From positions 1 to 13,810 of the forward strand of contig CAZCUQ010000046.1 in NCBI GenBank assembly GCA_964501705.1: DNA of 13,810 bases, given 5' to 3'. The notes below the pieces were generated by a model. It was not told the origin of the DNA. It did not search any database and was given only the letters and a program-made list of their open reading frames with translations. Position numbers and translations under genes: made by a program. Source of the DNA: RGIG4694 sp964501705. GTDB lineage: Bacteria; Bacillota; Clostridia; Oscillospirales; Ruminococcaceae. How positions within the stretch are numbered: position 1 is the first letter of the stretch; every line of letters starts with the position of its first letter. Of this stretch, positions 7,249-13,810 are shown one piece after another.

Positions 7249-8878
7249 ATTTTTTCAAAGGAAGCTCCAGTTTTACGGTGAATCGGCTGCCCTTGCCTTT
7301 TTCACTGCTTACGGATATTTTACCGTTCATCATTTCGATTATCTGTCTTACGAGCGTAAGACCTATTCCTCTTCCGTTCTCATCGTCGGTGTTTTCGCGT
7401 TCGAACGGATCGAACACCGTTTTTATGAATTCTTTTTTCATGCCTATGCCGTTATCCTCGACAACAAACGTATAGTAACCCATTTCGGGATCTTTTCCTG
7501 CTTTTTCGGATACAGTGAGAGTTACCATTCCGCCGGTTTTCGTAAATTTTACGGCGTTATCGAGAAGCTGCCAGAAAACCTCCTCAAGGCGTACGCTGTC
7601 GGCGTAAACGGAATAATTCCGCACATCGCCCGTATTGATCTCGATATGGATATCTTTTTCGGAAGCGCTGCGGGCTATTCTGCGGCGCAGATCTCCGAAC
7701 AGAATATCGAAATTGCATTCCGTATTGTCGAGACCGGGTTTTTCATCCTTGAATTTCGAGAGAACAGCGTCGTTGATAACGTTCACAAGCTCCCTTGAGG
7801 ACGATTCTATTTTTTCAATGCAGTATCTCAGTATGCTTTCGTTCGACGAATTGTAGTCGATCATCTCGGAGAAGCTTCTTATCGTATCGAGAGGAGAGTG
7901 AGCCTTGCGGTAAAGATCCGATAGGAATATCTGATACATCATGTTTTCGGCGTTTGCCTCGCTTAAAGCCGCCTTATAGCGTCTGCGCATTACAACGGAA
8001 TCGGTGATGTCGTTTATCATTGAAAGAATGGAGATATCCCCTGTGGCGGAATCTTTTCCGAGAAGCACCACAAACTGAAGAAGTCTCATTCCGTCCGAGG
8101 TGCTTGTTTCGGCTTCAAAAACCTGTTCAAGATTTCCTTCCCCGTAGGAACGGATAAGTCTTTCTACGTCAAAAAAGCGGCGGTAGTCGGAAACGTTGTT
8201 TTCCTTTATATGTTTCATCCAGTTATCGGCAAATTCGGTAAATGAGGGATATTCGTCAAAGTTTTTGAATTCGTTGATAATATCGATTTTTTTGCCCGCT
8301 TCTCTTACCTGAGCGTAGATAATTTCATTTTTTGAAAGATTGGCCTCGAAGAAAGCAGCGGCATTATGGAGAATAGCTCTTTTATACTGAGTTTCGCGCA
8401 CAGTCACGACTTTAAGCATGGTATTGATCTTTTCGATCTTATCCATTCTTTCATTCATACGTTCGGTAGCATCGTCCGCGAAAACGTAATATATGGGTCC
8501 GTAGCTTTCGCTTACGGCGTAATGTCCGTAATCCTCAATATAGCGGACATTTCCGTCCTTACGGATAATTCTGTATTCAACGTAATCGAGATCGAAGAGA
8601 CTGGCGGATATCTGTTCATCTATACTTTTTTTTACATCGGCGTAGTCGTCGGGATGAACGATGCCTTTAAACGAATTATGCGTATGTTCTTTGAATTCCT
8701 CGTAGGTGCTGCAGCCGAAGATACGGAGCATAGCGGCATTGGCGCAGATGAGTTCCTCATTTTCATCAGCCTTGTAGATAAAGAAGCCTCCCGGCATTTT
8801 ATCGCTGAATCTGTCAAGAAACGGCAAATCTTCCTTTTTAAGCGTAAATTCCATTTTATCTTCTTGTTCGGATTTCAT
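7247..8878 (-). CDS. PAS-domain sensor kinase with intact ATPase and no canonical H-box histidine
   Basis: The 543-residue soluble protein has an N-terminal PAS domain (about 20-140, with VHPDDY and YRIIRKDGNVRYIED), a second PAS-like region (about 165-295), a dimerization helix pair (about 305-375) and a HATPase domain (about 388-543) with QLLDNAVKF, EDNGIGM, FDPFERE and GRGIGL. In the dimerization domain FLSDLYRKAHSPLDTI aligns without gaps to FLANMSHEIRTPMNAI of the neighbouring hybrid kinase, putting Arg324 where the phospho-His should be; a His (327) sits where that kinase has Arg. It may be a pseudokinase, a phosphatase, or use His327. The ATG at 8878 has no good ribosome binding site; the ATG at 8854 (residue 9), just after a short upstream ORF, is an alternative start. 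It has its own promoter (8996-9024) and faces the hybrid kinase operon. Confidence 0.85.
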   Translation of the reverse strand: MKSEQEDKMEFTLKKEDLPFLDRFSDKMPGGFFIYKADENEELICANAAMLRIFGCSTYEEFKEHTHNSFKGIVHPDDYADVKKSIDEQISASLFDLDYVEYRIIRKDGNVRYIEDYGHYAVSESYGPIYYVFADDATERMNERMDKIEKINTMLKVVTVRETQYKRAILHNAAAFFEANLSKNEIIYAQVREAGKKIDIINEFKNFDEYPSFTEFADNWMKHIKENNVSDYRRFFDVERLIRSYGEGNLEQVFEAETSTSDGMRLLQFVVLLGKDSATGDISILSMINDITDSVVMRRRYKAALSEANAENMMYQIFLSDLYRKAHSPLDTIRSFSEMIDYNSSNESILRYCIEKIESSSRELVNVINDAVLSKFKDEKPGLDNTECNFDILFGDLRRRIARSASEKDIHIEINTGDVRNYSVYADSVRLEEVFWQLLDNAVKFTKTGGMVTLTVSEKAGKDPEMGYYTFVVEDNGIGMKKEFIKTVFDPFERENTDDENGRGIGLTLVRQIIEMMNGKISVSSEKGKGSRFTVKLELPLKK

Positions 8879-8903
8879 ACATTATCACTGCTCGAAAGAG
8901 CAT
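8856..8903 (-). CDS. Possible 15-codon leader ORF before the PAS kinase
   Basis: An ATG at 8903 follows AAAGGAG with only 2 bases between them and opens a 15-codon frame ending in TAA at 8856-8858. One base later comes the ATG at 8854, which is residue 9 of the kinase frame. This layout (stop, one base, start) is typical of translational coupling. The ribosome binding site spacing is tight and the peptide (MLFRAVIMYEIRTRR) resembles nothing I know. It may only be chance overlap. Confidence 0.25.
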   Translation of the reverse strand: MLFRAVIMYEIRTRR

Positions 8904-8995
8904 ATCTCCTTTCGGATATTTTCGCAGAAAAAAACATATTGACATTATTATTCATACACACCGAAGAAGTTTGACTGAATTTTCCTGTAATACAT

Positions 8996-9024
8996 ATTAT
9001 AGCACATAATTCTTAAAACGTCAA
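8996..9024 (-). promoter_or_regulatory. Sigma-A promoter of the PAS kinase
   Basis: On the minus strand TTGACG (9024-9019) and TATAAT (9001-8996) are separated by 17 bp. A start near 8989 gives a leader of about 110 bases, which contains the possible leader ORF at 8856-8903. Confidence 0.75.
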
Positions 9025-9083
9025 TGTTTTTTTTGAAAATTTCGGTAAAAATAATAATTGTCAACGGCGTGAGAAAAAAATCC

Positions 9084-9188
9084 GCGGGATGAGTTTTTTA
9101 TTTTTGTCCCGTTCAGAATTGTAAATTCCACTTATTTCCAAATTCCGGGGAAAATTTCTCCCGACGCGGAAAAAAACTCAAAATCCGC
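9084..9188. repeat. Imperfect long-range inverted repeat in the divergent gap 8879-9290
   Basis: GCGGGAT-GAGTTTTTT (9084-9099) can pair with AAAAAACTC-(AAA)-ATCCGC (9171-9188), allowing two bulges. Inside lies a nearly palindromic GGGGAAAATTTCTCCC (9147-9162). The element sits between the leftward kinase promoter (8996-9024) and the rightward pgcA promoter (9219-9246), so neither leader contains it. The 412-bp gap otherwise holds only these promoters and leader sequence; I see no ORF in 9025-9218. Function unknown; pairing of A and T runs by chance is possible. Confidence 0.3.
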
Positions 9189-9218
9189 AAAAAATACTCC
9201 GAAACATAAAAAAAGTAA

Positions 9219-9246
9219 TTGCAATTTAAAAAATATGTGTTATAAT
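9219..9246 (+). promoter_or_regulatory. pgcA: Extended -10 sigma-A promoter of pgcA
   Basis: TTGCAA (9219-9224) and TATAAT (9241-9246) are 16 bp apart, with TGT directly before the -10. A start near 9253 leaves a leader of under 40 bases. The ribosome binding site GAGGTGA lies at 9278-9284. Confidence 0.75.
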
Positions 9247-9290
9247 AGAATTATAGATTTTTCCTAAATTTTTTGATGAGGTGAAATTAC

Positions 9291-11009
9291 ATGAACGAAA
9301 AAGAACTCTACTCCATCTGGCTTGAAAAAGCGACCGACGACCCCGATCTCACTGCTGAGCTCAAATCCGTTGAGGGCAATGAGGATGAGATCAAGGACAG
9401 ATTTTACCGTGAACTCGAATTCGGCACAGGCGGACTCCGCGGCGTTATCGGAGCGGGTACATACAGAATGAATATCTATACCGTAAGACGGGCTACTCAG
9501 GGACTTGCGGATTATGTTAAGGAATCCTTCGCCGATCCTTCCGTGGCTATCGCTTACGACAGCAGAATAAAATCGGACGTTTTCGCAAAGGAAGCGGCTT
9601 CGGTGCTTGCCGCAAACGGCATCAAGGTCTATATCTACAATGAACTTATGCCTACTCCCATGCTTTCGTGGGCGGTAAGATATCATAAGTGCAGCGCCGG
9701 CATAGTTGTTACGGCTTCTCATAATCCCGCGAAATACAACGGCTATAAGGTTTACGGCTCGGACGGCTGTCAGCTTACTCTGGGAGCTGCGGAGATCGTT
9801 CTTAAAAATATAAATGCCGTTGCTATGTTCGGCGGCGCGAAGCTTATGAAATTCGAGGACGGAATAGAAAGCGGAAAGATCGAATATATCTCGCAAAAGT
9901 GCATAGATGACTATCTTGACAGGGTTTATAAGGAGGGTATCCATACCGATCTCGTTCCCGCAAGCGGACTCAAGGTCGTTTATACTCCTTTGAACGGAAC
10001 GGGAAACAAGCCCGTAAGAGCAATACTTGATAAAATCGGAATAAAGAGCGTTACCGTGGTTCCCGAACAGGAATATCCGAACGGAAATTTCACGACCTGT
10101 CCTTTCCCGAATCCCGAAATAAAGGAAGCTCTTGCTTACGGTCTGAAGCTCTGCGAGACAGTAAAGCCCGACCTTCTTCTTGCTACCGATCCCGACTGCG
10201 ACCGCGTGGGAATCGCCGTTCCCGACGATAACGGAGACTATGTTCTTTTCAGCGGAAACGAAACGGGAGCGCTTCTTCTCGAATATATCTGCGAGCAGAG
10301 AAAGAAACTCGGAACAATGCCCGAAGAGCCTGTCGCGGTTAAAACGATAGTTTCCACCGGTCTTGCTGACCGTATCTGCGAGAATTACGGCGTCAAACTC
10401 ATTGAAGTTCTCACAGGCTTCAAATTTATCGGCGAGCAGATAGGCTTCCTTGAGAGCAAGGGCGAAGAGGACAGGTATATTTTCGGCTTTGAGGAGAGCT
10501 ATGGCTATCTTTCAGGCTCATATGTAAGAGACAAGGACGCTGTTGACGCTTCAATGCTCATCTGCGAAATGGCGGCATATTACCGCACAAAGGGAATATC
10601 TCTTCTCAAAGCAAGAGAAAATCTCTATAACAAATACGGCGTTTACTGCCACAGCCAGCGCTCCTTTGTATGCGAGGGCGCAAGCGGCATGGAAAAAATG
10701 AAAGAAATAATGGGTAATCTCCGTGCGGAAACTCCGGGGGAGATCGGCGGAAAGAGCGTCACAAGATTCGACGATTATCTTGCAGGCACATCTACCGATA
10801 CCGCAACGGGCGACAAGAAAATGATTACTCTTCCGAAATCGGACGTTCTCACATTCATGCTCACAGACGGCGCAAGCGTAATAATCCGTCCTTCGGGAAC
10901 AGAGCCTAAGATAAAAGCGTACTTCACCACAACGGGCAAGACCCAGAGCGAGGCAAAGGCTCTCGAAACGACAATAGCAGACGATTTCACAAAGGTTCTC
11001 GGATTCTGA
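9291..11009 (+). CDS. pgcA: Phosphoglucomutase / phosphohexomutase (PgcA type)
   Basis: The 572-residue enzyme belongs to the alpha-D-phosphohexomutase superfamily and probably interconverts glucose 1-phosphate and glucose 6-phosphate (possibly also mannose phosphates), linking glycolysis to UDP-glucose, cell-wall sugar and glycogen synthesis in the cytoplasm. All four active-site loops are present: phosphoserine loop TASHNP (141-146, Ser143), metal loop DPDCDR (300, 302 and 304 as Mg ligands), sugar loop GFEESYG (399-405) and phosphate loop RPSGTEPK (533-540). The length suits the long PgcA/PGM2 branch rather than GlmM (about 450). The ATG at 9291 follows GAGGTGA by 6 bases. It has its own promoter and terminator, so it is a single-gene unit. 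Glucose versus mannose preference cannot be read from the sequence. Confidence 0.93.
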   Translation: MNEKELYSIWLEKATDDPDLTAELKSVEGNEDEIKDRFYRELEFGTGGLRGVIGAGTYRMNIYTVRRATQGLADYVKESFADPSVAIAYDSRIKSDVFAKEAASVLAANGIKVYIYNELMPTPMLSWAVRYHKCSAGIVVTASHNPAKYNGYKVYGSDGCQLTLGAAEIVLKNINAVAMFGGAKLMKFEDGIESGKIEYISQKCIDDYLDRVYKEGIHTDLVPASGLKVVYTPLNGTGNKPVRAILDKIGIKSVTVVPEQEYPNGNFTTCPFPNPEIKEALAYGLKLCETVKPDLLLATDPDCDRVGIAVPDDNGDYVLFSGNETGALLLEYICEQRKKLGTMPEEPVAVKTIVSTGLADRICENYGVKLIEVLTGFKFIGEQIGFLESKGEEDRYIFGFEESYGYLSGSYVRDKDAVDASMLICEMAAYYRTKGISLLKARENLYNKYGVYCHSQRSFVCEGASGMEKMKEIMGNLRAETPGEIGGKSVTRFDDYLAGTSTDTATGDKKMITLPKSDVLTFMLTDGASVIIRPSGTEPKIKAYFTTTGKTQSEAKALETTIADDFTKVLGF

Positions 11010-11062
11010 TTTCTTTATTCTTTATGACAGCGTAAAAAGCATAATTTATGTGAAAAACAAAT

Positions 11063-11088
11063 AACGCCTGCTTTTGCGGGCGTTTTTT
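11063..11088 (+). terminator. Rho-independent terminator of pgcA
   Basis: A 9-bp stem (11063-11071 with 11076-11084, one G-T pair) closes a TTTT loop and runs into six T (11083-11088). It lies about 55 bases after the pgcA stop. Confidence 0.9.
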
Positions 11089-11146
11089 CATAAGTGAAGC
11101 ATACTTCTTTTCGGAGAAAAAGTCAAGGTTGTTTTTTCAAAATATA

Positions 11147-11175
11147 TTGCATTTTACAGAATATTGCAGTATAAT
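11147..11175 (+). promoter_or_regulatory. Sigma-A promoter of the DUF4250-nadA operon
   Basis: TTGCAT (11147-11152) and TATAAT (11170-11175) are separated by 17 bp. A start near 11182 gives a leader of about 40 bases. I see no convincing operator repeat of the NiaR or NadR kind around it. Confidence 0.75.
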
Positions 11176-11224
11176 AAAAAGGGCTTGAAAAGCTTTCAGA
11201 AAAAATAAAAAGGGGATAATGCCG

Positions 11225-11401
11225 ATGAAACTTCCTAACGACCCGGTGATACTCATGAGCTATCTTAATACTTTGCTTCGGGATAAATATTCTTCTCTCG
11301 AAGAGCTTTGCGCCGATAACGAGCTGTCCGTCGAGGAAATAACCTCGGTCCTTGCGGGCGCGGGATTTAAATACAGCGCACAAACAAACAGCTTCAGATA
11401 A
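11225..11401 (+). CDS. DUF4250 family small protein
   Basis: The 58-residue protein begins MKLPNDP and matches what I recall of DUF4250, a family of short proteins in Clostridia with unknown function: LPNDPVILMSYLNTLLRD at the start, YSSLEELCADNELS in the middle, and an aromatic GFKYSAQTNSF near the end. The middle looks like a compact helical bundle, perhaps helix-turn-helix-like (ELCADNELSVEEI), so nucleic-acid binding is conceivable but unproven. No signal peptide or membrane segment is visible. The start at 11225 is preferred over the ATG at 11219 because AAAAGGGG ends at 11215, 9 bases before the former and only 3 before the latter, and because the family starts at this Met. It is cotranscribed with nadA, 15 bp downstream. 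Confidence 0.85.
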   Translation: MKLPNDPVILMSYLNTLLRDKYSSLEELCADNELSVEEITSVLAGAGFKYSAQTNSFR

Positions 11402-11416
11402 TACGGAGGAATTATT

Positions 11417-12328
11417 ATGATAAAGGATATACAGGAAAAAATTCTGAGACTGAAAAAGGAAAAAGACGTGTGCGTTCTGGCGCATTGCTATCAGTCTCCC
11501 GAAATTCTGGAGATCGCCGATTATACGGGAGATTCCTTCGGGCTTGCGCAAAATGCGGCTAAAGCTCCGAATAAAAATATCATTATGTGCGGAGTGAGAT
11601 TCATGGCTGAGACTGTGAAAATTCTTTCTCCCGAAAAGAAAGTATTCATTCCGAGAGGCGAGGCGGGCTGTCCCATGGCGGAACAGCTGAGCGTCGGCGA
11701 ACTCAAAAAGTGAAAGGAAGAAAACGCGGGGTATACAGTCTGCGCTTACATAAATACTTCCGCTGCGCTTAAAACTCTCTGCGACGTATGCGTTACGTCG
11801 GCTTCGGCGGTGAAGATAGTAAAAAGCCTTGAAAACGATAAGATTCTCTTTATTCCCGATATCTGTCTGGGAACCTATGTAAAGAAGAATGTTCCCGAAA
11901 AAGAAATAAAGCTTTATAACGGCGGCTGTCCCGTTCACTCCGCTATATCCGCAAAGGAGGCAATTGCGGCAAAGGAAAAGCACCCGAATGCCGCTTTACT
12001 GGTTCACCCCGAATGTAAGCCCGAAATCTGCGATATGGCGGATTATGTGGGAAGTACCACGGGAATAATGGATTACGCAAGAAAAAGCGATAAAAAGGAA
12101 TTTATCATAGGCACGGAAAACAGTATTGCGGTACATCTGGGAATAGAATGTCCCGATAAAAAATTCTATCAGTTATCGAAAAACTGTATCTGCACGGATA
12201 TGAAGCTCACAACGATAGCGGATGTTCTTCACTGCACTCTGGGCACTGACGGCGAGGAAATTCTCCTTGACGATGATACCGTAAGCAGAGCAAAGCACTG
12301 CATTGATGAAATGCTTAAAAGAGGATAA
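11417..12328 (+). pseudogene. nadA: Quinolinate synthase NadA, interrupted by an in-frame TGA at codon 99
   Basis: NadA is a [4Fe-4S] enzyme that condenses iminoaspartate and dihydroxyacetone phosphate to quinolinate in NAD synthesis. The frame from ATG 11417 (GGAGGA upstream) to TAA 12328 spans 303 codons, the normal NadA length, but codon 99 (11711-11713) is TGA. Family motifs lie on both sides in one frame: HCYQSPEI (23-30), GVRFMAET (59-66), the first cluster Cys85 (AGCPMAE), YINTSA (111-116), Cys171 (GGCPVHS), HPECKPEI, and Cys259 (CTDMKLT). Termination at 99 leaves only one of three cluster cysteines, so that product cannot be active. No new start with a ribosome binding site follows the stop. 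The gene has not otherwise decayed, so a recent nonsense mutation, a sequencing error or readthrough are all possible. The usual partners nadB and nadC are not adjacent. Confidence 0.88.
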
Positions 12329-12342
12329 TATCCTCGAATAAT

Positions 12343-12374
12343 AAAAAAAGAGACTTGTAAGCAAGTCTCTTTTT
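12343..12374. terminator. Bidirectional terminator between nadA and tRNA-Val
   Basis: GAGACTTG (12350-12357) pairs with CAAGTCTC (12362-12369) around a 4-base loop. It is flanked by an A run on the left and a T run on the right, so it has a U tail in either direction. It lies 14 bases after the nadA stop and about 13 bases past the tRNA 3' end. Confidence 0.9.
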
Positions 12375-12386
12375 CGTGTCAACTGA

Positions 12387-12459
12387 TGGGAACAATAGGG
12401 CTCGAACCTATGACCCTCTGTTTGTAGGACAGATGCTCTCCCAGCTGAGCTATGCTCCC
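12387..12459 (-). tRNA. tRNA-Val (anticodon UAC)
   Basis: The 73-base minus-strand sequence folds into a full cloverleaf: acceptor GGGAGCA with TGTTCCC (one G-T pair), D stem GCTC/GAGC, anticodon stem TCTGT/ACAGA with loop CCTACAA, a 5-base variable loop, and T stem ATAGG/CCTAT with loop TTCGAGC. The anticodon TAC (12426-12424) reads valine GUA and, by wobble, other GUN codons. The discriminator is A and the next bases are TCA, so CCA must be added after transcription. It has its own consensus promoter and stands alone. Confidence 0.97.
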
Positions 12460-12460
12460 A

Positions 12461-12483
12461 ACTGTCGCTATATTGGCGACAGT
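12461..12483 (-). other. Hairpin forming the 5' leader of pre-tRNA-Val
   Basis: ACTGTCGC (12461-12468) is perfectly complementary to GCGACAGT (12476-12483) around a 7-base loop. On the minus strand it ends one base before the mature tRNA 5' end, and the predicted start of transcription is near 12481-12483. The leader of the primary transcript would thus be almost entirely this hairpin. Confidence 0.65.
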
Positions 12484-12487
12484 ATTT

Positions 12488-12516
12488 ATTATACTACAGA
12501 AAAAATATTTTGTCAA
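12488..12516 (-). promoter_or_regulatory. Perfect-consensus sigma-A promoter of tRNA-Val
   Basis: On the minus strand TTGACA (12516-12511) and TATAAT (12493-12488) are separated by exactly 17 bp, the full consensus expected for a strong stable-RNA promoter. Confidence 0.88.
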
Positions 12517-12590
12517 TAGTTTTTTGAAAAATTTTTTCCTCCATATGCGAACTTAGCCTTCCGATTTATGGCAGCGTTCCAATTATGATA

Positions 12591-13810
12591 TTATGCTGCG
12601 TTTTCGGAATTTATTACTTCCTTTGAACATTCATACATTGAATCGGCAAAAATGGCGTATCCCTTTGCCGGGTTATTCACAAAGACGTGCGTGACTGCCC
12701 CAACAAGCTTTCCGTTCTGGATTATCGGACTTCCACTCATACCCTGAACTATTCCTCCTGTTTTTTCTAAAAGCTCCTTATCCGTTACTTTTATTATCAT
12801 ATTTTTACATTCCTTATCATCATGCAAATCAATTTTTTCAATTACTATCTTGTATTTTTTCGGCTGATTTCCGTCTATTGTTGTATAGATATATGCGTCT
12901 CCCGTTTCTATCTCCTGACGCATTCCCAAGGGTAAAGACTGACTGCTTTGTGAAAAAGTGGAAAATATTCCAAACAATCCGTATTCGCAGTTTAACTCAA
13001 GAGTACCCGTTGCTGAAGCCGATGAAAAGCTTCCCAAAAGCTCTCCCGGCGCTCCGGCAGCGCCTTTTTTTATTCCGTTTACTGTCACGTCCATGACCTC
13101 TCCCTCGGAAAGAGGAAGAATACTTCCCGTATCGACGTCGCAGACAGGATGCCCCAGTCCCGCGAAAACTCCTGTTTCCGGATCGTAGAATGTTACCGTA
13201 CCTATGCCTGCGGAACTGTCCCTTACCCACAAGCCTATCTTGTAAGAATTATCCGCCAAGGAACGCTCGGGCCTGACCTTTAATATCATGCTTTTGCCGT
13301 CCCTTACAAGCTCTACCGAAAGCGTATTTCCTCCGCTGCTCGAAATAATATTCCCTATGTCTTCGTTGGACATGACCTTGCTGCCGTTTATGGTTTTGAT
13401 AACATCCCCTGTTTTTATTCCCGCATCTGCGGCTGGTGACTTGAATCCGTCATCAGTATCAAAGCCTCCCACATCGACAGCCATAACTCCGTCCGTAAGA
13501 AGCTTTATTCCAAAGGGATTTCCGCATGGAACAAGAAGAGGTTCGTCCACCTCCTGTATATTAACTGTTTTTATAGGGATTATCCCAAGCAGTCTCAACT
13601 CCGCACGGCGCACGCAGTCGCTTCCTGTCGGAACGGAAAGCTCCGCAGTCGTACCGGCGCAGGGAATTGTTTCTATAATTTCCGAAAGCTTCAGTTCGCT
13701 TCCCGAAGCAACGCAGTAATTATTCGGAAGAACCTTGTTATAATATATTATGATTCCCAGAACCGCTATAAATGCTATGTTGAATAAAACTGCCGCAAAT
13801 TTTATAATTT
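12591..13810 (-). CDS. spoIVB: SpoIVB sporulation protease (S55 family), N-terminus cut off by the window edge
   Basis: SpoIVB is a secreted-side serine protease made in the forespore that cleaves SpoIVFA and so triggers pro-sigma-K processing in the mother cell. About 405 residues are visible. The frame is open through the right edge: a hydrophobic segment of about 20 residues near the start is the membrane anchor, followed by YYNKVLPN and then the PDZ domain (PAADAGIKTGDVIKTINGSK). The protease domain has GLGHPVCDVD with the catalytic His, KVTDKELL with the likely catalytic Asp, and GMSGSPIIQNGKLVGAVTHV with the catalytic Ser 15 residues after that Asp. A GTG at 13613 is internal and not the start. 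The B. subtilis protein has about 425 residues, so only a few are missing. The usual downstream neighbour spo0A is absent; the tRNA-Val promoter follows instead. I see no clear terminator after the stop. Confidence 0.95.
   Translation of the reverse strand, partial: IIKFAAVLFNIAFIAVLGIIIYYNKVLPNNYCVASGSELKLSEIIETIPCAGTTAELSVPTGSDCVRRAELRLLGIIPIKTVNIQEVDEPLLVPCGNPFGIKLLTDGVMAVDVGGFDTDDGFKSPAADAGIKTGDVIKTINGSKVMSNEDIGNIISSSGGNTLSVELVRDGKSMILKVRPERSLADNSYKIGLWVRDSSAGIGTVTFYDPETGVFAGLGHPVCDVDTGSILPLSEGEVMDVTVNGIKKGAAGAPGELLGSFSSASATGTLELNCEYGLFGIFSTFSQSSQSLPLGMRQEIETGDAYIYTTIDGNQPKKYKIVIEKIDLHDDKECKNMIIKVTDKELLEKTGGIVQGMSGSPIIQNGKLVGAVTHVFVNNPAKGYAIFADSMYECSKEVINSENAA

Noticed and set aside
7163..7798. 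Rightward open frame of 211 codons opposite the PAS kinase
   Set aside because: It crosses a strong terminator, lies antisense to a clear kinase and shows no family motifs.
8366..8974. Rightward open frame of 202 codons opposite the PAS domain
   Set aside because: It is the antisense shadow of the kinase N-terminus with a biased aromatic composition and no supporting signals.
11089..11224. NAD-related riboswitch or NiaR operator before DUF4250-nadA
   Set aside because: The leader is only about 40 bases and I see no conserved structured motif or matching palindrome.
11711..11713. TGA in nadA as a selenocysteine codon
   Set aside because: NadA is not a known selenoprotein, the position is not a cluster cysteine, and no SECIS-like hairpin with a suitable apical loop follows the TGA.
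11711..11713. TGA read as tryptophan by a reassigned genetic code
   Set aside because: The PocR kinase and pgcA end at TGA at the expected protein ends, and TGG is used for tryptophan elsewhere.
11123..11983. Leftward open frame of 286 codons opposite DUF4250 and nadA
   Set aside because: It is antisense to two recognisable proteins and its composition is that of a shadow frame.
12591..13613. GTG at 13613 as the start of spoIVB
   Set aside because: The frame continues upstream to the window edge and encodes the expected membrane anchor and linker.

Overview
The window looks like chromosomal DNA of an AT-leaning, spore-forming Gram-positive bacterium of the class Clostridia, most like the Ruminococcus/Oscillospiraceae group. 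The grounds are a SpoIVB sporulation protease, a DUF4250 protein, a PgcA-type phosphohexomutase, strong AGGAGG-like ribosome binding sites, sigma-A promoters with 16-17 bp spacers, a tRNA gene without encoded CCA, and several soluble multidomain signalling proteins. The genus is an inference. I see no insertion sequence, phage gene or CRISPR array.

Left part (1-3331): a leftward operon of a cytoplasmic sensor diguanylate cyclase (LacI-type sugar-binding fold plus GGDEF) followed 15 bp later by a stand-alone HisA of the type usually found in eukaryotes. It has a promoter near 3303-3331 and a terminator at 107-136. A further leftward promoter at 8-36 drives something beyond the window.

Middle part (3571-9024): a rightward operon encodes a response regulator (degenerate receiver, coiled coil, intact receiver, no output domain) and a large hybrid kinase (PocR sensor, HisKA, HATPase, degenerate receiver, intact receiver, HPt). 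The kinase reading frame is broken inside the PocR domain at a run of seven A and is restored by a -1 shift exactly on an A_AAA_AAA heptamer. Facing it, across a shared terminator, lies a leftward PAS-type kinase whose ATPase domain looks intact but whose canonical phospho-accepting histidine is replaced by arginine. Together with the GGDEF protein these make a signalling island of about 8 kb, probably linking metabolite sensing, a multistep phosphorelay and cyclic-di-GMP. The connections between the proteins are inferred.

Right part (9219-13810): pgcA has its own extended -10 promoter and terminator. A short operon of a DUF4250 protein and nadA follows; nadA carries an in-frame TGA at codon 99 and is otherwise complete. 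A bidirectional terminator separates it from a leftward tRNA-Val(UAC), which has a perfect-consensus promoter and a hairpin 5' leader. The window ends within spoIVB (leftward, N-terminus cut off), which here lacks its usual downstream neighbour spo0A.

The most notable points are the two single-site disruptions in otherwise intact genes (kinase frameshift, nadA stop), the kinase without its H-box histidine, and the unusual signalling gene set. Whether the two disruptions are real, programmed or assembly errors cannot be decided from the sequence alone.
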